A stretch of DNA of 64,000 nucleotides, from NCBI GenBank assembly GCA_921293015.1, contig OV121089.1, positions 45,269,220 to 45,333,219 on the forward strand. Direction: 5' to 3'. Positions within the stretch are counted from its first letter, which is position 1. Each line of letters opens with the position of its first letter. The position numbers and the translations under genes are program-made. Below, piece by piece: positions 28,930-41,400 of the stretch. Source of the stretch: Phorcus lineatus (lineage: Eukaryota; Mollusca; Gastropoda; Trochida; Trochidae). The notes beneath the pieces were generated by a model, which saw only the letters and a list, made by a program, of their open reading frames with translations, was not told the DNA's origin and made no database searches.

Positions 28930-30133
28930 TGTTCACCATAGTCTTAAATCCTGTTCTTTATACAAGGCAAAAGTCACACAGCTCTCATACCCCCGCTTAT
29001 AGTTTGATTGCCTTTATGTAAAATTTTAAAAACATGAAATCAATCATATCAATGAATAAGGATCACAATAAATGAATGAAGGTGATGTAACATGTTTGGA
29101 CAATTAAAGGTAAAAACTTGTAGTTTTGATGTTTATGGTCATGATTACAAAGAAATTTGCACCTTGGAACTGCATCCATTAAAAGACACAACACACTGGG
29201 TAACATTTACACCAAATTTGAAGTTTCCAAGATTAATTATTTTCAAGAAATGCTCCAGAATAGAAACAAAGTCGAAAAATTTTGCCATTTTTGGATAAAA
29301 GATTTAAAATTTTGGTACAACACGAGAAAGTATTTACCGCTTAAACTAAAGACACATTAACACCCAGTTTGTAACATTCATACCAAATTTTAGGTTTCCA
29401 AGTCATATACTTTTCAAGTAATGCTCTGGAAACAATTTTGGACGCACGGACATGCAGAGCACTTCATGTCCCTGACAACGTAGTAGTAAAAAGTAACACA
29501 TATTCTTCTTTAACTAAATAACAATGTACAGACTTAAAGAAGAGAACATAAAATGTATTCAAAATCTTATCAAATTGAATCAAAGTTTTTATCCTGGGGA
29601 ATTTGTTGTGTTTAATTTACATGGGATGCAGGCTTTCAAATTTTACACATTTAAAAGGCTGATACCAAATTTTCATTCAAAAGAAGAAAATGTTATAATT
29701 TTGGCATTTTAGAGATAATGATGCAAGTTTAGGGAGGCAAGTTTAACTGCACCAAGACAATACTTTAATGGTCTTTTGGCTCTTTATTAGGCATACTGTG
29801 TGGCACTTTAATTAAATGAGCTGTGTTTTCTGGGGAGGTCGACTTGTTTATTTGATGAAAAATAATAATAAACTTTTATACTAATAAGTTTAAGGGTTCC
29901 CAGATTTAAACATTACTCAGTATTAGTTTATTCTTTTACTGCTCCACTAGTCAAAAACAGTTTGTTTGATGGGAACAAATACATCTTGTGATTTAATTTG
30001 TGGTTTGTACACTGGCAATGACTGTCACAAGGTTGAGAATTATTCTGCCTTTAACCTTATATTCGTATACTCTTAAATGTGTGCCAATGAAATTCCCATT
30101 AAGTGGACACAATATCTTGACAAGAAAAATGAA
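28930..30133. repeat. Intergenic sequence with an old dispersed repeat
   Basis: Two related blocks (about 29180-29235 and 29350-29410) share 'acaccaaattt..a.gtttccaag' and 'aatgctc', ending in 'gacgcacggacatgcagagc'. A similar style of sequence with 'gtggacagacggttgtaccgc' lies at 32200-32410. This looks like a dispersed non-autonomous repeat. Short open frames here have no support as genes. Confidence 0.4.
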
Positions 30134-30139
30134 TTTATT
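30134..30139 (-). terminator. Poly(A) signal for ZMAT5
   Basis: AATAAA on the minus strand about 100 bp beyond the ZMAT5 stop codon. It is the first canonical signal in that direction. Confidence 0.6.
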
Positions 30140-30237
30140 CATAACTTTAAACTAACAAAACAAACATTGGGATACATAAAATGTACATGGGACATTCAAT
30201 GGCAAATTCACCTGGTAAATAATAGAAAAAGTTCTAC

Positions 30238-32993
30238 TCAACCCCATTCCTGGAGGGGGAGAAATTTGTATGCGTCTGGGGGTGGGGGAAGGAGGGAGGG
30301 TGGAAGTGAGGGGAAGTTGGAGAGTGAGGGGGGTATCGTATACACAGGAAGCTGAAAGTCTCCCGAGTTCGCTGTGGACTTGTCTGGCTTTTCGTCCACT
30401 TGACCATCTATGTCAGTTTTGGCTTTCTTTTCTCGACGTTTCTCCAACCAGTCTTCTAAACTTGGTATTTCATCCTCTTCTTGCTGAAGCCTCTCCGCAG
30501 CCTGTCTCTTCAACTTGACTGCAACAACATATTCTAATTGATTGGAAAAATCATTATTAAAGAGCATAAAAATTACCAGCCTAATCTCTTTGCTGCTCCC
30601 TTCAAAATAAACATAATTCTGAGAAAAGCAATAAGGGAAATTTCAACTTCATTCAATATCATAAGGATGGTCATAAGGATGGTCTTACCGTGCCCAGACC
30701 TTTAACCTCTACGATACTCATTTCATTACTATTCCTATTATTACTGCAACAAGATTAGGTACCAAAATGGTACAAAAAACTAATTTAAAAAAAAAATGAT
30801 CTAGTTGGAAATAAGTAATCATAACTTTGAAAATATGACAAAAATTAATTCTTGCATAAATATGAATTATAAGATTTATTATTAGTATAATACCATATGC
30901 AATTACTTACTTTGTTGCTCTAATTCTGTTCTGCGTTCGATTGTCACATGAGACCACCGACAGCTGTTACCAAACCGACAGGAGCCTGCAACCATCATCA
31001 AAACACAGGCATAACTTCTAGTTGAACTTGCTTTCTTTGTCATGTTTAATATGTAATAATAGACACTTTTACGGGATTACTTTGACTTTTTCTTTTTCTC
31101 TCTCTCTTTTTTGATGCTAGAATATGTTTTATTCAAAAGAACCAGGTTTAAACGAACACACAATATACGGTTCAGCTATTCAAATCCATATCCATACCTC
31201 AAATGAGAAAATGTGTTCACACAAAAATGGCTTTCAGTGGGTTTTGTTTGCTACTTGATTATTTCCTTTATGGCTACGGATGATCGGGTTGAATAATGAG
31301 AGTCGGTTACTTTGATTTGATCAAGTTGAACCTTCTGTTATTTTCTATTAAAATCCTTTTTTCAATCAACTTTGAAATGATGTGCCATTACACAAATTGA
31401 ATACAGAAGCTGCACTGTACTAACTGGCACCATGCTACCTGGCAAATGTAATCAATGTTCATCTTATTACTTTGACAATGACTTATTCCAATAAGTTTTA
31501 AACTTTTTCTTTCAATTTTCAATATCATAAACATATCTAATGTTATTTATTAATTTTGTAATTCAATTGTGATGATTCAGTTGTAGCATATTATAAACAA
31601 TTTATAGAGCAGCATATAGCTGGATTTCTTCACAATATGATAAAGGTCATTAATGAAGGCCTCTGCCGGAACACAAGTTATTAAGATATTATCTACAATA
31701 TAGATACAACTAGATGATGTGCTCAATTGTAAAAAAGCAAAAAATCTAGCATTGGATGATGTTTGCTTGTTCTCTCGTGAATTCTACTTCTTTATTCTAA
31801 CCAAAGTTCTCCAAAGAAAATATTAAATCTTACCTGTTGTTTTAAAATTGTTACACATAGGTAGTCTGGTAGCCTCTGCTAGTACTGTGGCTGGATCTGT
31901 TGGAAAGAAATTTGAATGTTGTCGTGAAAACCACATTATCAGAAAGCAGATATAAGTAAACAATGACATTGAGAACACAATACTCTGAGTCCCCCTGATG
32001 TCCTTTGAATGCACACTCGGCCAGCCTTGGATACTTTTAACTTTAATCAACTCATGTTGATATATTTGATATCAGAAGACACTTGGGTGAGATTCTCTAT
32101 ATATGCATCACTAATGAATACCAAGACATGTGTAATGTTTTTAGAAAGATTATCGAAACTGTAGCAGGAGTTGACTTTGTAATTCAAAGAGTGAAAATCG
32201 ACTTTTATAAGTCAATGACCATAACTCAAAAAGACCAAAAATTATAAATTCATCATGCTAATTTGCAGCTAAAGGGGAGATTCGCAGCACTGATATCCCC
32301 AAAGCAGGTGTAAAGTTTCAGAAAGATTGATCAAAAACTATGGGACTGTTGATTTTGCACAACAGGTACCCTGTTAGTGGACAGACGGTTGTACCGCAAA
32401 CCTAAAAAATATCCCCCATCTGTTTACCATAATAATAAACATTTTCATTTCATCCATATTAAACAACCTTACTTCATCATTAACATGTTACTCAGCTTTG
32501 GTGTTAGTCTATGAATCAATCAATACTGGATATAAATCACTCTAGGCCTAACATCTTTTAGTCAATAGTCTCAGTACAGATTTCAAGTTCATACCTTCAG
32601 GACATTTGTTTTTTTACACAACTTGGGTAGATTATCTTTCTGTATCAAATCTATATAAAAGTGTCCACTAAGATATATTTATTACTATTTGAAAGACTCC
32701 CGAAATACCCATGCATATCTTCCTTGATAAGGTATTCATCAGTGCAGTAAGGGATTAAAGAGAAAAGACATCTTTTGCAAATACCACGAAAACAGGTGAC
32801 GTATGAAAACAGGTTACTCGAGGGAACCGAAAGATTTGAGTGGAGTGGATGTGAATTTACCTCTTTCAACAAAAGAATCATAATGTTCTCTTTTCTTTTT
32901 CTGATGAAATACTCCTGTCAAGTGATTCTTTCTGTTCGAGGCGTTGTCTGCGAAAGATTTATCACAGTAATCACAATGATAACGTTTCCCCAT
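30238..32993 (-). CDS. ZMAT5: Zinc finger matrin-type 5, U11/U12 snRNP 20 kDa protein
   Basis: Four minus-strand coding exons: 32993-32861, 31896-31834, 30985-30911 and 30518-30238. Junctions are GT-AG and in phase, giving 183 aa (human ZMAT5 is about 170). Residues 1-30 form a U1-type C2H2 finger ([14 protein letters not shown], CxxC then H-x5-H). A CCCH finger C-x8-C-x5-C-x3-H ([20 protein letters not shown]) spans the exon 2/3 junction. The last exon has the [11 protein letters not shown] block and ends [25 protein letters not shown], the family's proline-rich finish ending in WG. The protein is a component of the minor (U12-type) spliceosome di-snRNP and acts in the nucleus. The start is chosen because MGKRY is the family's N-terminus. 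The gene looks intact and lies between the two copies of the myosin tail segment. Confidence 0.95.
31080..31830. other. ZMAT5 intron 2
   Basis: AT-rich sequence with no repeats or open frames that I can support. Confidence 0.5.
32040..32420. repeat. Dispersed repeat in ZMAT5 intron 1
   Basis: The block starting 'gttgatatatttgatatcagaagacac' (about 32050) resembles 28437-28475 (gttgatatgttctgtatcagaagacac), and 32200-32410 has the 'ggacagacgg' ending seen in molluscan dispersed repeats. Boundaries are uncertain. Confidence 0.4.
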
Positions 32994-33980
32994 GTTTCAG
33001 CTCTTTCGTGTTTACAGTGTAAACAGGGGCAGGTAACTCTAATTACCTTTCGCTCACCTCTTAATAGGATTACAAACATGTGCTCGAATCCAAATGGATA
33101 CTAACATGTGACTTGTTTTATTTTCTGTAAATTTCAACACTTTTACATTAAATATTGATTTATTATAGAACGATAATATAATAATCATCACTTTTACCTT
33201 TCTTTGTACGAATAAAATAAAATAGATGAAATATATATAATTAGTATTATTAGCTGGGTAATTTCAGAACCTTTTTTTCTAACCTTATGGGTCAAGGTTT
33301 GGGGTTTCAAGCTTTTGGGTGTTAAATTTGTGTTTCACATATTTTTATTCATATGAGTGGGTACATTGATAATTAAGACGTAGTCAAATATTCAATTTAA
33401 GTGAGAAATAGCTGCAGAACTGTAGCTATTTAACCTATTCCTTCAGTATCATCGAGTTTTAAAGGCGACGTCAGGGTATCAAAGAGCCTATTTTGCATAA
33501 AGCAACTGTAGCTATAAGCAGACGCTGCCGCTTTGTGGTTGTTAAAGAAACAGTTTAAAAAAACAATTTTATTGTCTGTGTTGTTGATGTAGCAAAAGGT
33601 GGTTTTCTACCAACCATCACTAGAGTGGCAAAAAGTACAAAACACGAATCATTTACAGCCATTAATAACAGATTCACAAATAAACCTTACGCGCATGTAA
33701 CCCATGTGACCATTTTCTACCAGTACAACCACATTCTTCTTGTAACTTCACTTGCATAAAGATTTGACAACCAGTGTTGGTACTCCATAGGAAATAAGGG
33801 CAGTAACTCGAATTCCATTTACCAATTCATAATGTATAAAGACTGCGTCAAAACAAACCTACAAATTGTTCCTCTGCAATCAAAATGCACGCCAAATGAT
33901 AAAAATAGTTCTCAAGAATCATTTGATGAAAGTCTCAGCTAAAAGCCACAAATAGCGACATAATTTGAACATTCAGAAAA

Positions 33981-34015
33981 TGTCAAGTGATTCTTTCTGT
34001 TCGAGGCGTTGTCTG
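33981..34015. repeat. 35-bp exact copy of part of ZMAT5 exon 1
   Basis: Bases 33981-34015 are identical to 32916-32950, the part of ZMAT5 exon 1 that encodes the C2H2 finger helix. Similarity stops abruptly on both sides. It lies about 1 kb upstream of the ZMAT5 start codon in the same orientation. Confidence 0.9.
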
Positions 34016-34369
34016 GTCATTGCGTCTTGATCAGCGAGCAATCTGCAATACTATATATATACCATATTAGAATTCTCCCGTGAAGAGTTATCTGCCATGT
34101 TTGTAAAAGAACATCTCGGTGATCCTCTAGTAAAACATGTTTTCATCTAATAAGAATCTTTAAAGACACATTGACTCTATGGCTCACAAGGCCTTATTAC
34201 ATGTGCACAAAATTAAACATTTCTAGACCTTTGGCTTCTGGTGAAGAAGACGAATTAAGACAAGGTTTAGTGGCATGAACCCTGTTGCGTTTATAAAGAG
34301 TGACATAGTCACCATTTCTACAAATTATGATTTCCGTTTGTCAAGAAGTCTGAACACAAGATTTCAGCC

Positions 34370-34690
34370 TTCTAGGTCTGGAGAATAACCACAACTACGA
34401 CTCACTACCTTGTCGTGGTGTGGTGGTTTGGGTGCATCAGTGAACCTTTGACAGTCCGAGCCTACATGCTCTTGGTAGGAACGATCAACATGTAGAAGCC
34501 TTTGAGCCGTCCTAAAACCTGCGGTCTTCATCTTTGCCTTTCCTTCCATCTATTTCCTCAATCTTTCTATCCCTATACTTGCTGTTCTGTTCACTCTTTT
34601 GGGTGATTTTCATCCTCGTGTCGAATGACTGAAATATTGTTGAAGGCACGTTATACACCAGCGCCCACCCACTCAGGAGAAAACGTTACT
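34370..34690. repeat. Retroelement-like fragment
   Basis: Contains 'ctaccttgtcgtggtgtggt' and, at 34622-34665, 'gactgaaatattgttgaagg' followed by cacgttatacacca, resembling the tail of the SINE at 38671. Probably a decayed SINE or non-LTR fragment; orientation and borders are unclear. Confidence 0.35.
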
Positions 34691-34834
34691 TGTTTTTTAA
34701 GGCGTGTCAAAGGTGGCCATTACCAGGGACACAGGGTCACAAGAGGTATATCACAATCCCCAAAGGTTCTGTAAACAAGATTTCAGCTTTCTAAGACGTT
34801 TGTTTCTGCAAGAAATATGTGGCTGAAATATTGT

Positions 34835-34980
34835 ACCTGTGAGAATTAAACCAGTTGTATATGTGCATTGATATTGCTGGGGTTGGTCACCCATGAGAAA
34901 TGAACCAAGTGTGTACATGTATGTGATATGAAAATGTTGGGGTTGGTCACCCATGAGAATTGAACCATGTGTATATATGA
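34835..34980. repeat. ~72-bp tandem repeat
   Basis: Two and a half units share 'gttggggttggtcacccatg' and 'agaa.tgaacca.gtgt'. A more diverged unit (gttggttacccagtgaaatg) lies near 35070. Confidence 0.75.
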
Positions 34981-35195
34981 ATATGTATAATGTGCTATTA
35001 CATCATGTGTACGTGTATATATATCAAGTTATTGTATTTATCATACAATGCGTGCATCACATATTTGTGTTGGTTACCCAGTGAAATGAACCGTGGAAGG
35101 ACTGAACTATGAATTCGCAAGTATACCGAATGTAATGCTGCAGGTCTCCTCAAATAATAAACTGCGTCGCATGGTCGTCACATCGTGTTCCAAAT

Positions 35196-35430
35196 TTAAA
35201 TATTGTTTTGTTGTATGTTGTATGTGAGAGGTAATGTAGGAGAATGCTTTAGTTCATTAGGGAGAGAATTCCATTTCACTGATGCAATGTTTTGGAAAGA
35301 TTTATGTCCAAAATATTTGAGTTTCCACTTTGGAACACACAGGAGATCAGAGGAGGATGAACGGAGAGTCCTTGTTGGAATATAGGGCAATAAGAGTTCG
35401 TGAAGGGTTAGTTAGATCAAATGAATCTCA
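35196..35430 (-). pseudogene. Non-LTR retrotransposon reverse transcriptase, C-terminal remnant
   Basis: The minus-strand frame reads RTLRSSSSDLLCVPKWKLK, then FGHKSFQNIASVKWNSLP. This is the pattern LRSS..LL.VP....K..G.RSF...A...WNSLP that follows the RT domain in Jockey/CR1-like non-LTR elements. No RT catalytic motif remains nearby, so it is a short dead 3' fragment. Confidence 0.65.
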
Positions 35431-36092
35431 GCCTATACCATCTTTGACGCGGAAGATGTATTTACTTTTGTTAAGATCAAGTTATAGTAAAAATGAATGT
35501 ATAGTGACGGAGCCGTACTAGAGGGTACAATGTCTATTATAGTAACGTTACCTCAATGTTTCGCTTTAAGCAGCGAGGTTACCGGTATCCATTTACACCT
35601 TTCATTCTGAACTCTTTTTTGTTTGGTGTTTACTGTGTTGCTATGTGACATGAAAGGGGGAATGGGGAAGTTTATGACACCAGGCCTGTTTAAGAACAAG
35701 CACTTGCACTTGCGCGCTGATCAGTTTACATATGATCTTCCTTAGCAAGAGAACTGGTGCTTTTAATCATTTATATTCTTGAGGATATTTCAGTAATGGT
35801 GAACTAATAATACCTTGGTGAGTGACAGTACATAAAATTGCTTTATATATACTTCCTTGCTGCTAATTTACGTATTTATGTACTTATTTATTCAAGATAG
35901 ATGGCAATTCTATGTAAGATCTCTCTTAACCATAGGAAAATGTGTGTTTGTATTTGTTTTATTGTTTGTTTATTATATTCACTGTATAAATGCCTGATAT
36001 AATCATGACAAAGCTTGAAGTCGGAGATTAAAAGACACTTCCATTGAAAATCATGAAAACTGTACCTGAATATGTACTTTGTTCATATACAG

Positions 36093-36162
36093 GAAGCTAC
36101 GGGATGATAAAGAAAGTGATAAAAGGACCTTCCAACAGATTAATATTACTGTCCCCGGAAAG
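36093..36162 (+). CDS. Candidate upstream exon of the death-domain gene
   Basis: A 70-nt open segment between an acceptor (ttcatatacag) and a donor (ag|gtagga). It ends in phase 2, matching the exon at 38457, and would read SYGMIKK..., then NRLILLSPER joined to PKTPWTWD. It is short and lacks independent support; the initiator exon is not found. Confidence 0.3.
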
Positions 36163-37089
36163 GTAGGATGATAACTACAGCTGCATACAGAAAGTTTGTT
36201 CACATACCTGCGTATCCCAGTGCAAATAGCATGTAATTTCGGATGTCTTTGAGGCATACTAACATTATGAAAAAGAAACGGATAATGTTGAATTTTCAAT
36301 ATAGATGTGACGAGTCATTGTACTTTAATATAATTGTATATCGGACCCAACATTTACCCATAGCAGTTTTTGCAGGTCATTAAAGTGACTAGGGGTCAAA
36401 ATTCCGAATACACTCATTTCCATTTTTCGCTACAAAACCCATTTGAAGTGATCAACAGCTTTAAATCGATTCATGTTTGTTCCTTTGCAGTAATGTCAAT
36501 GTGATTTTGCTGATTTTGTTCTCAAAGAGTTGATATTGATTCTTTTGGAATTGTATATAAAAATGTGACATCCCCAACTCGTCGTAATTTTCTTCATGGC
36601 CCTGCCCATTTTAGTGTATTTTTTTTTCATGACCCTCCCTCAAATCATACGTACAAAACTTCTTGAAATTGGTCTTCTGAAGATTCAGTTCTACATTCAG
36701 TTTCATTAGAAATTGTTGTACAGCCAGCATCTTAAAACATCAACTGCATATCAAAATAGGTTTTGAATATCTTACATTTGTTTTATATTTGAATGCTTAT
36801 AATACATAAATATGTTTAACTTAGTGTAAATTTAAAAATTCAAATCATAATGTCATTTTATCTATAAATAACAGAATAGATGAGAACTGCCAACTCATAG
36901 TTACCGTTCAACTCTATTGTTCTCTTAAGTTGAACACCGTGTTTTGCTCGTGCTCAGGTGGTAAGTTTAATGAACATCGGTGTTCAACTATCTTACTCAC
37001 CTGTCAACATGTTGAAAGTTTTAAATAGTTGTTTCTCATAGTGAAGATGATTCGTAAAATAACTTAAAGTTTGGATTAGGAGAATTGAC

Positions 37090-37145
37090 ACATGTTTTTG
37101 ACGAATCCGGGGATCGAACCCGTATCGTCCTGATAATAGACCAGC
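37090..37145 (-). repeat. tRNA-like B-box fragment
   Basis: The minus strand reads ctggtctattatcaggacga then tacgggttcgatccccgg. It has an intact B box (GGTTCGATCCC) and a weak, shortened D arm. It cannot fold into a full tRNA and is probably a SINE head or tRNA pseudogene. Confidence 0.35.
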
Positions 37146-38456
37146 GAATCCAGCTGACTTTGAGATGACATTTTAATTACATAACATAAACATACACAAA
37201 GGCAAATCTTCACATCATAGGGATTAAATGATAAAATTTCATAACATGTAACGTAATTAAACGTCGTCATTAAGTCTGTAACACAAGAGATCTATAAATT
37301 TGGCAGGTACATAACACGAGTATAATGAAGGCACATCTAAATGTGAAATTACATATGTAACATTTTTATACATGTTCCATAATTTTCAAACAATTAGTGT
37401 TTGAGCTATGAGAGGAACAAAAACATGAATTATGGAAGCTGAGGTATTAATATAGCAAATGTTCCCAATTTTTTAAAAATCAAGATTGGAATTCATTTTT
37501 CTAAATATGCCTTTCGATATTTTTTAAAGTATGGCTAAATTAAAAAATTGCACAAATCAAGCCAAGTGTTATAGTTTCAATTTGTATCATTCAGAAAGAT
37601 TAATGTAATCTTTCAAATGTCAATAACTTGACTAGCTGTTTTAACTGTATGAGTCTATGCAGTTCATGAGAGACTGTGTTGGTGGTGGTCTAAAGTAAGG
37701 AGACCTTTATACGATGCGATGAGAGTACTGATTTTGTGTGCTCTGTATTCTTCTGTATCAAGTTACCATTTCGAAATTTCCATGGAAAGCAGAATGATGA
37801 TGGTACTGATTTTCTGCTCAAATTGTTCCTGCACGTGTAATGACATAAACATTGATAAAAAGTCAGATCACTTTCAGGTTGGACGATGTTACCAGTTTCG
37901 TAGACCCTTTGTTGAACTTGATTTTCCGAGGACTGTCAAAACTGTTGTTTTAAAGTGTCATATACTATGTACGCATATGTTGCTGTAAAGACACAATGAG
38001 CCGATTCAGTCACGATTTCTGCTTAGAAATAATGATTCATACATTTTTTATGTCAGGCAGAAATATTGGTTTAATCCTTACCTTCTTTTGAGTAGTATAT
38101 TTTAGTACAACACTGTCTGTTTCATATCATTCTGTTTTAAAGGCACTGTACCATTTTTTTCAGTTTTCATTTGTTAAAAATTTTTGTTTCAATTTTATTC
38201 AATATATCCTTATTTCAAAGATTTAAACATCCAAATACACGATCCCATTGTCTGTAATCGTAGAAAACAGTGTTACTCAAAACACGAAACTTGCCGGTGG
38301 CCATTTAGAGAGAAAAACTTCAAGGTAGATCGCGTAACCGAACTATGTACATTCGTTTTAGAACTCAATTCATTAATTGGGCAGAATTGTTTTGTATTTG
38401 GTAACATGTCTATTCACTTTTGTCAAACCTCTTTATATAGTTTTTTTGTACTACAG

Positions 38457-41400
38457 ACCCAAAACGCCTTGGACATGGGACAATCAGTCAGAGGAAGAGG
38501 AATACAGCATTGAAGAGTAAGATCTGATTACTGATATCATTAATGGATCATCAACCGCATGGTACTTATACATCGATACTCGCTTCACATTATGTTTGGG
38601 TACTAAGAGAAAACTGATCCAGTATTTTGGCTTTACGTTAAGAGCAAAATAATAATTATTTCAATTTCAAGGGGTCGACAGAGCGCAGTGGTTAGCGCGT
38701 GTGGCTTCGGATCTGGAGGTCCGGGTTCGTCAACTTTGCCTGCAATAGAAAATTCAGTAAGGTTTTCTGAACATCAGATCAGTACCACTCATGGTTCACT
38801 TGTTCCAGCCGATAATCGCCTGTTTCACCGCAATGCATAGTCACAATGGTGTTGCGGGTTTTCTCCCTACATAATACCAGTGGTCGTGATATAAGTTAAA
38901 TACATTTGAAAGTAGCGTTATAGCCACAATTACCTCACTTCACCACAATTTCAATGTGCACGTCAGTTGGATTCACTCCATTGCAAGGTTTGGAGGTTAG
39001 AAGTGGCAAGGTACTGGACCATGACGCATGCTGTTTGTGAATAAACGTAATCATTATTGAACCACACTCTCTGTTGGTTCATAATCGGAGGCATGTAAAA
39101 TCTGAAGATGTGGTTTGTCAACTGGTTTTCTACCAAATTCCTCTGAACCAACACCAAGAACCAGATTTTTGTGTACTTCATAACGCATTTCATACTATCT
39201 CAAAATCTCAAACGAATTGATTTACTGTTTGAATCCATCTTCCCACGGCAAGGTGAAAATGTATCGAGAAAGCGGAGCGGAAAGAGTTCGATATCTTTAA
39301 AATTCGACCTTTACGTTGTGAAGATGGTTTGAATCAAATTATTGGCAAATTGTCCTTATTTCTTACGATAAAGGGTATACCGGCACAATGACACGTTATT
39401 TTCAATCTCACCGTTGCAGAGGAAATGTGATTCATCAATGAACAAGACTTTCCAAAAGTTTGAAAAACTTTAAGTTCTTAATTTTACAACGCAACGGTCG
39501 GCGATTTGGTTGTTAAAAGTTGCTCAATACAGCGGCGGTAACGGGTCTCCTTGTTTATGACACAAATTATAGAGAGGTTGGTCGAACTTTATTCTCAAAC
39601 GGGAACGTGTTGTCAAGTCCTCGTCGCAAGTGATTCACCGGGATGAAGGGGTTACTCGCTTGGCTTCTAACTCAGAGGGACACATTTTGAGCTCAATTAG
39701 GCGGAAGTGGTCTGCAGGAACCGACCTCGAAGACAATTTTTTAAAAGTCATGCAAATGCAAATTGAGACTCAATCAGACTTACAATGATATTTTCATCAC
39801 TAAGGCGTGAAAAGATGATCATAATCTCTTCCGTGCAAAATCGAAAAAAGTTCGAAACGATGCTTGTCAGTTTTTGGTTATAAGTATAACAATAATTTAC
39901 ACTTAATTTCACAGTCAAGCGAAGTTTTTGCGATGTTTTGCGAAAACGCCTTCAATGCTTATTAAACAAACGAAAAAGGTCAAATTGTTTTTTGTAATAC
40001 AACAATGGCATTTTAGAAGGAAATATTGTACTATTTTCTCTGCTTTTGTATAAGTTCAAAATCTCAAAACCACCTATATGTTCTTTTTTCTGAAGTGTAC
40101 AATACCAATAATTAACCAATAGAGTTTACTCAAAAGCTCTGATCGAATAGAATCAGATTCATTGTCAATGATGATATTGGAATTAACATAGTCGTGCTTT
40201 CGTTTTCGAGTTCATATATATGAATAATGAATTGTCAATCTTTTTAATCACTTTCATATTTAACCATTGACCTTATCCATCTTCAAACAAAAACTTTGAA
40301 TTTAAAACAAATGAAGAAATACAATGAATGAGATATTCTATGCTTCCTGAAGGCCTGTTGCTGAATCCAGTGACAGTGACGATGGTGGTGAGGACACTGG
40401 TGACGATGGGTACTGTGACGCCTTCTCAGATGATTTCGAAGATAATGAGGAGGACAGAGACAAAACCGATGAAACAATTCCTGCAGTGTGAGTAAATATT
40501 CAACTTTGGGTCAGGTAACGCATCCCGTCGTTCAAAAGGTTATTTTCAAATCTCAGACGCACCACACCACAAGGTATATAAAGAGTTTAGAGCATACACT
40601 ATTAAGAATGGCTACGTTCTTGTAGAAAGGCTGTAAGAAGAAACACATGACCTCATAATCATTTAAACTTACTTGACTGTAAATCATAGAACAATACAAG
40701 TGTTAACTAGGATTTTACATCGTTCAAAAGATTAATTTTCTAAGCTCAGACGAACCACACACAATGTCTTTAAAAAGTTTGTTCCCTTAGGTTAAACTAT
40801 TAAGCATGGCTGCCTTGTTGTAGGAGGACTGTGAGTAGCAACACATGACCTTCTAATCATTTAAACTTACTCGACTGTAAATCATAATACAACACAATGT
40901 GAACTGCCATTTTAGCGGCCATGTACCCAAAAAATATTACTAGAAGTCCACTTCTTTTATTATGAACGACAATTTGGTTTCTGAAAAGGTGACACCTTGG
41001 TATATAACATTTATTTCAATCACGTATGCCACAGCCCGATCATCTTTAGAAGAACTTTGCTGTCTGCCTTATTTTCCTCACGTGTTACGCGCTATATAAC
41101 TTTTTGTATCATTAGTCAACCAAAGTATGTACAGAAAACCAATGTTTATACATAAAAAACAAATCCAGACAGCTAGCTTTTCTCAGACTTTTCTTCAATT
41201 CATGAATTCCTTGCATTCTAATAGTATGGTATCGCTAATAGCCATTCAAAACGCGTTATGGTCACTTATGGAATTTTTGTTTTATAATAGTGACTACAGG
41301 GTTATACAACTGGAACATGACTTCCGGTTGCTGGTGCCTTACAATGAGACGGATGTTTCTGATTATGCTTGCAAGATTGAAATTCTATCAGCTGAGAAAA

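Noticed and set aside
37719..37988. 89-codon open frame as a start exon of the death-domain gene
   Set aside because: No donor in a phase compatible with exon 38457 and no recognisable content.
38671..38740. Functional tRNA gene
   Set aside because: Stems do not pair into a cloverleaf and the sequence runs into a SINE body and tail.
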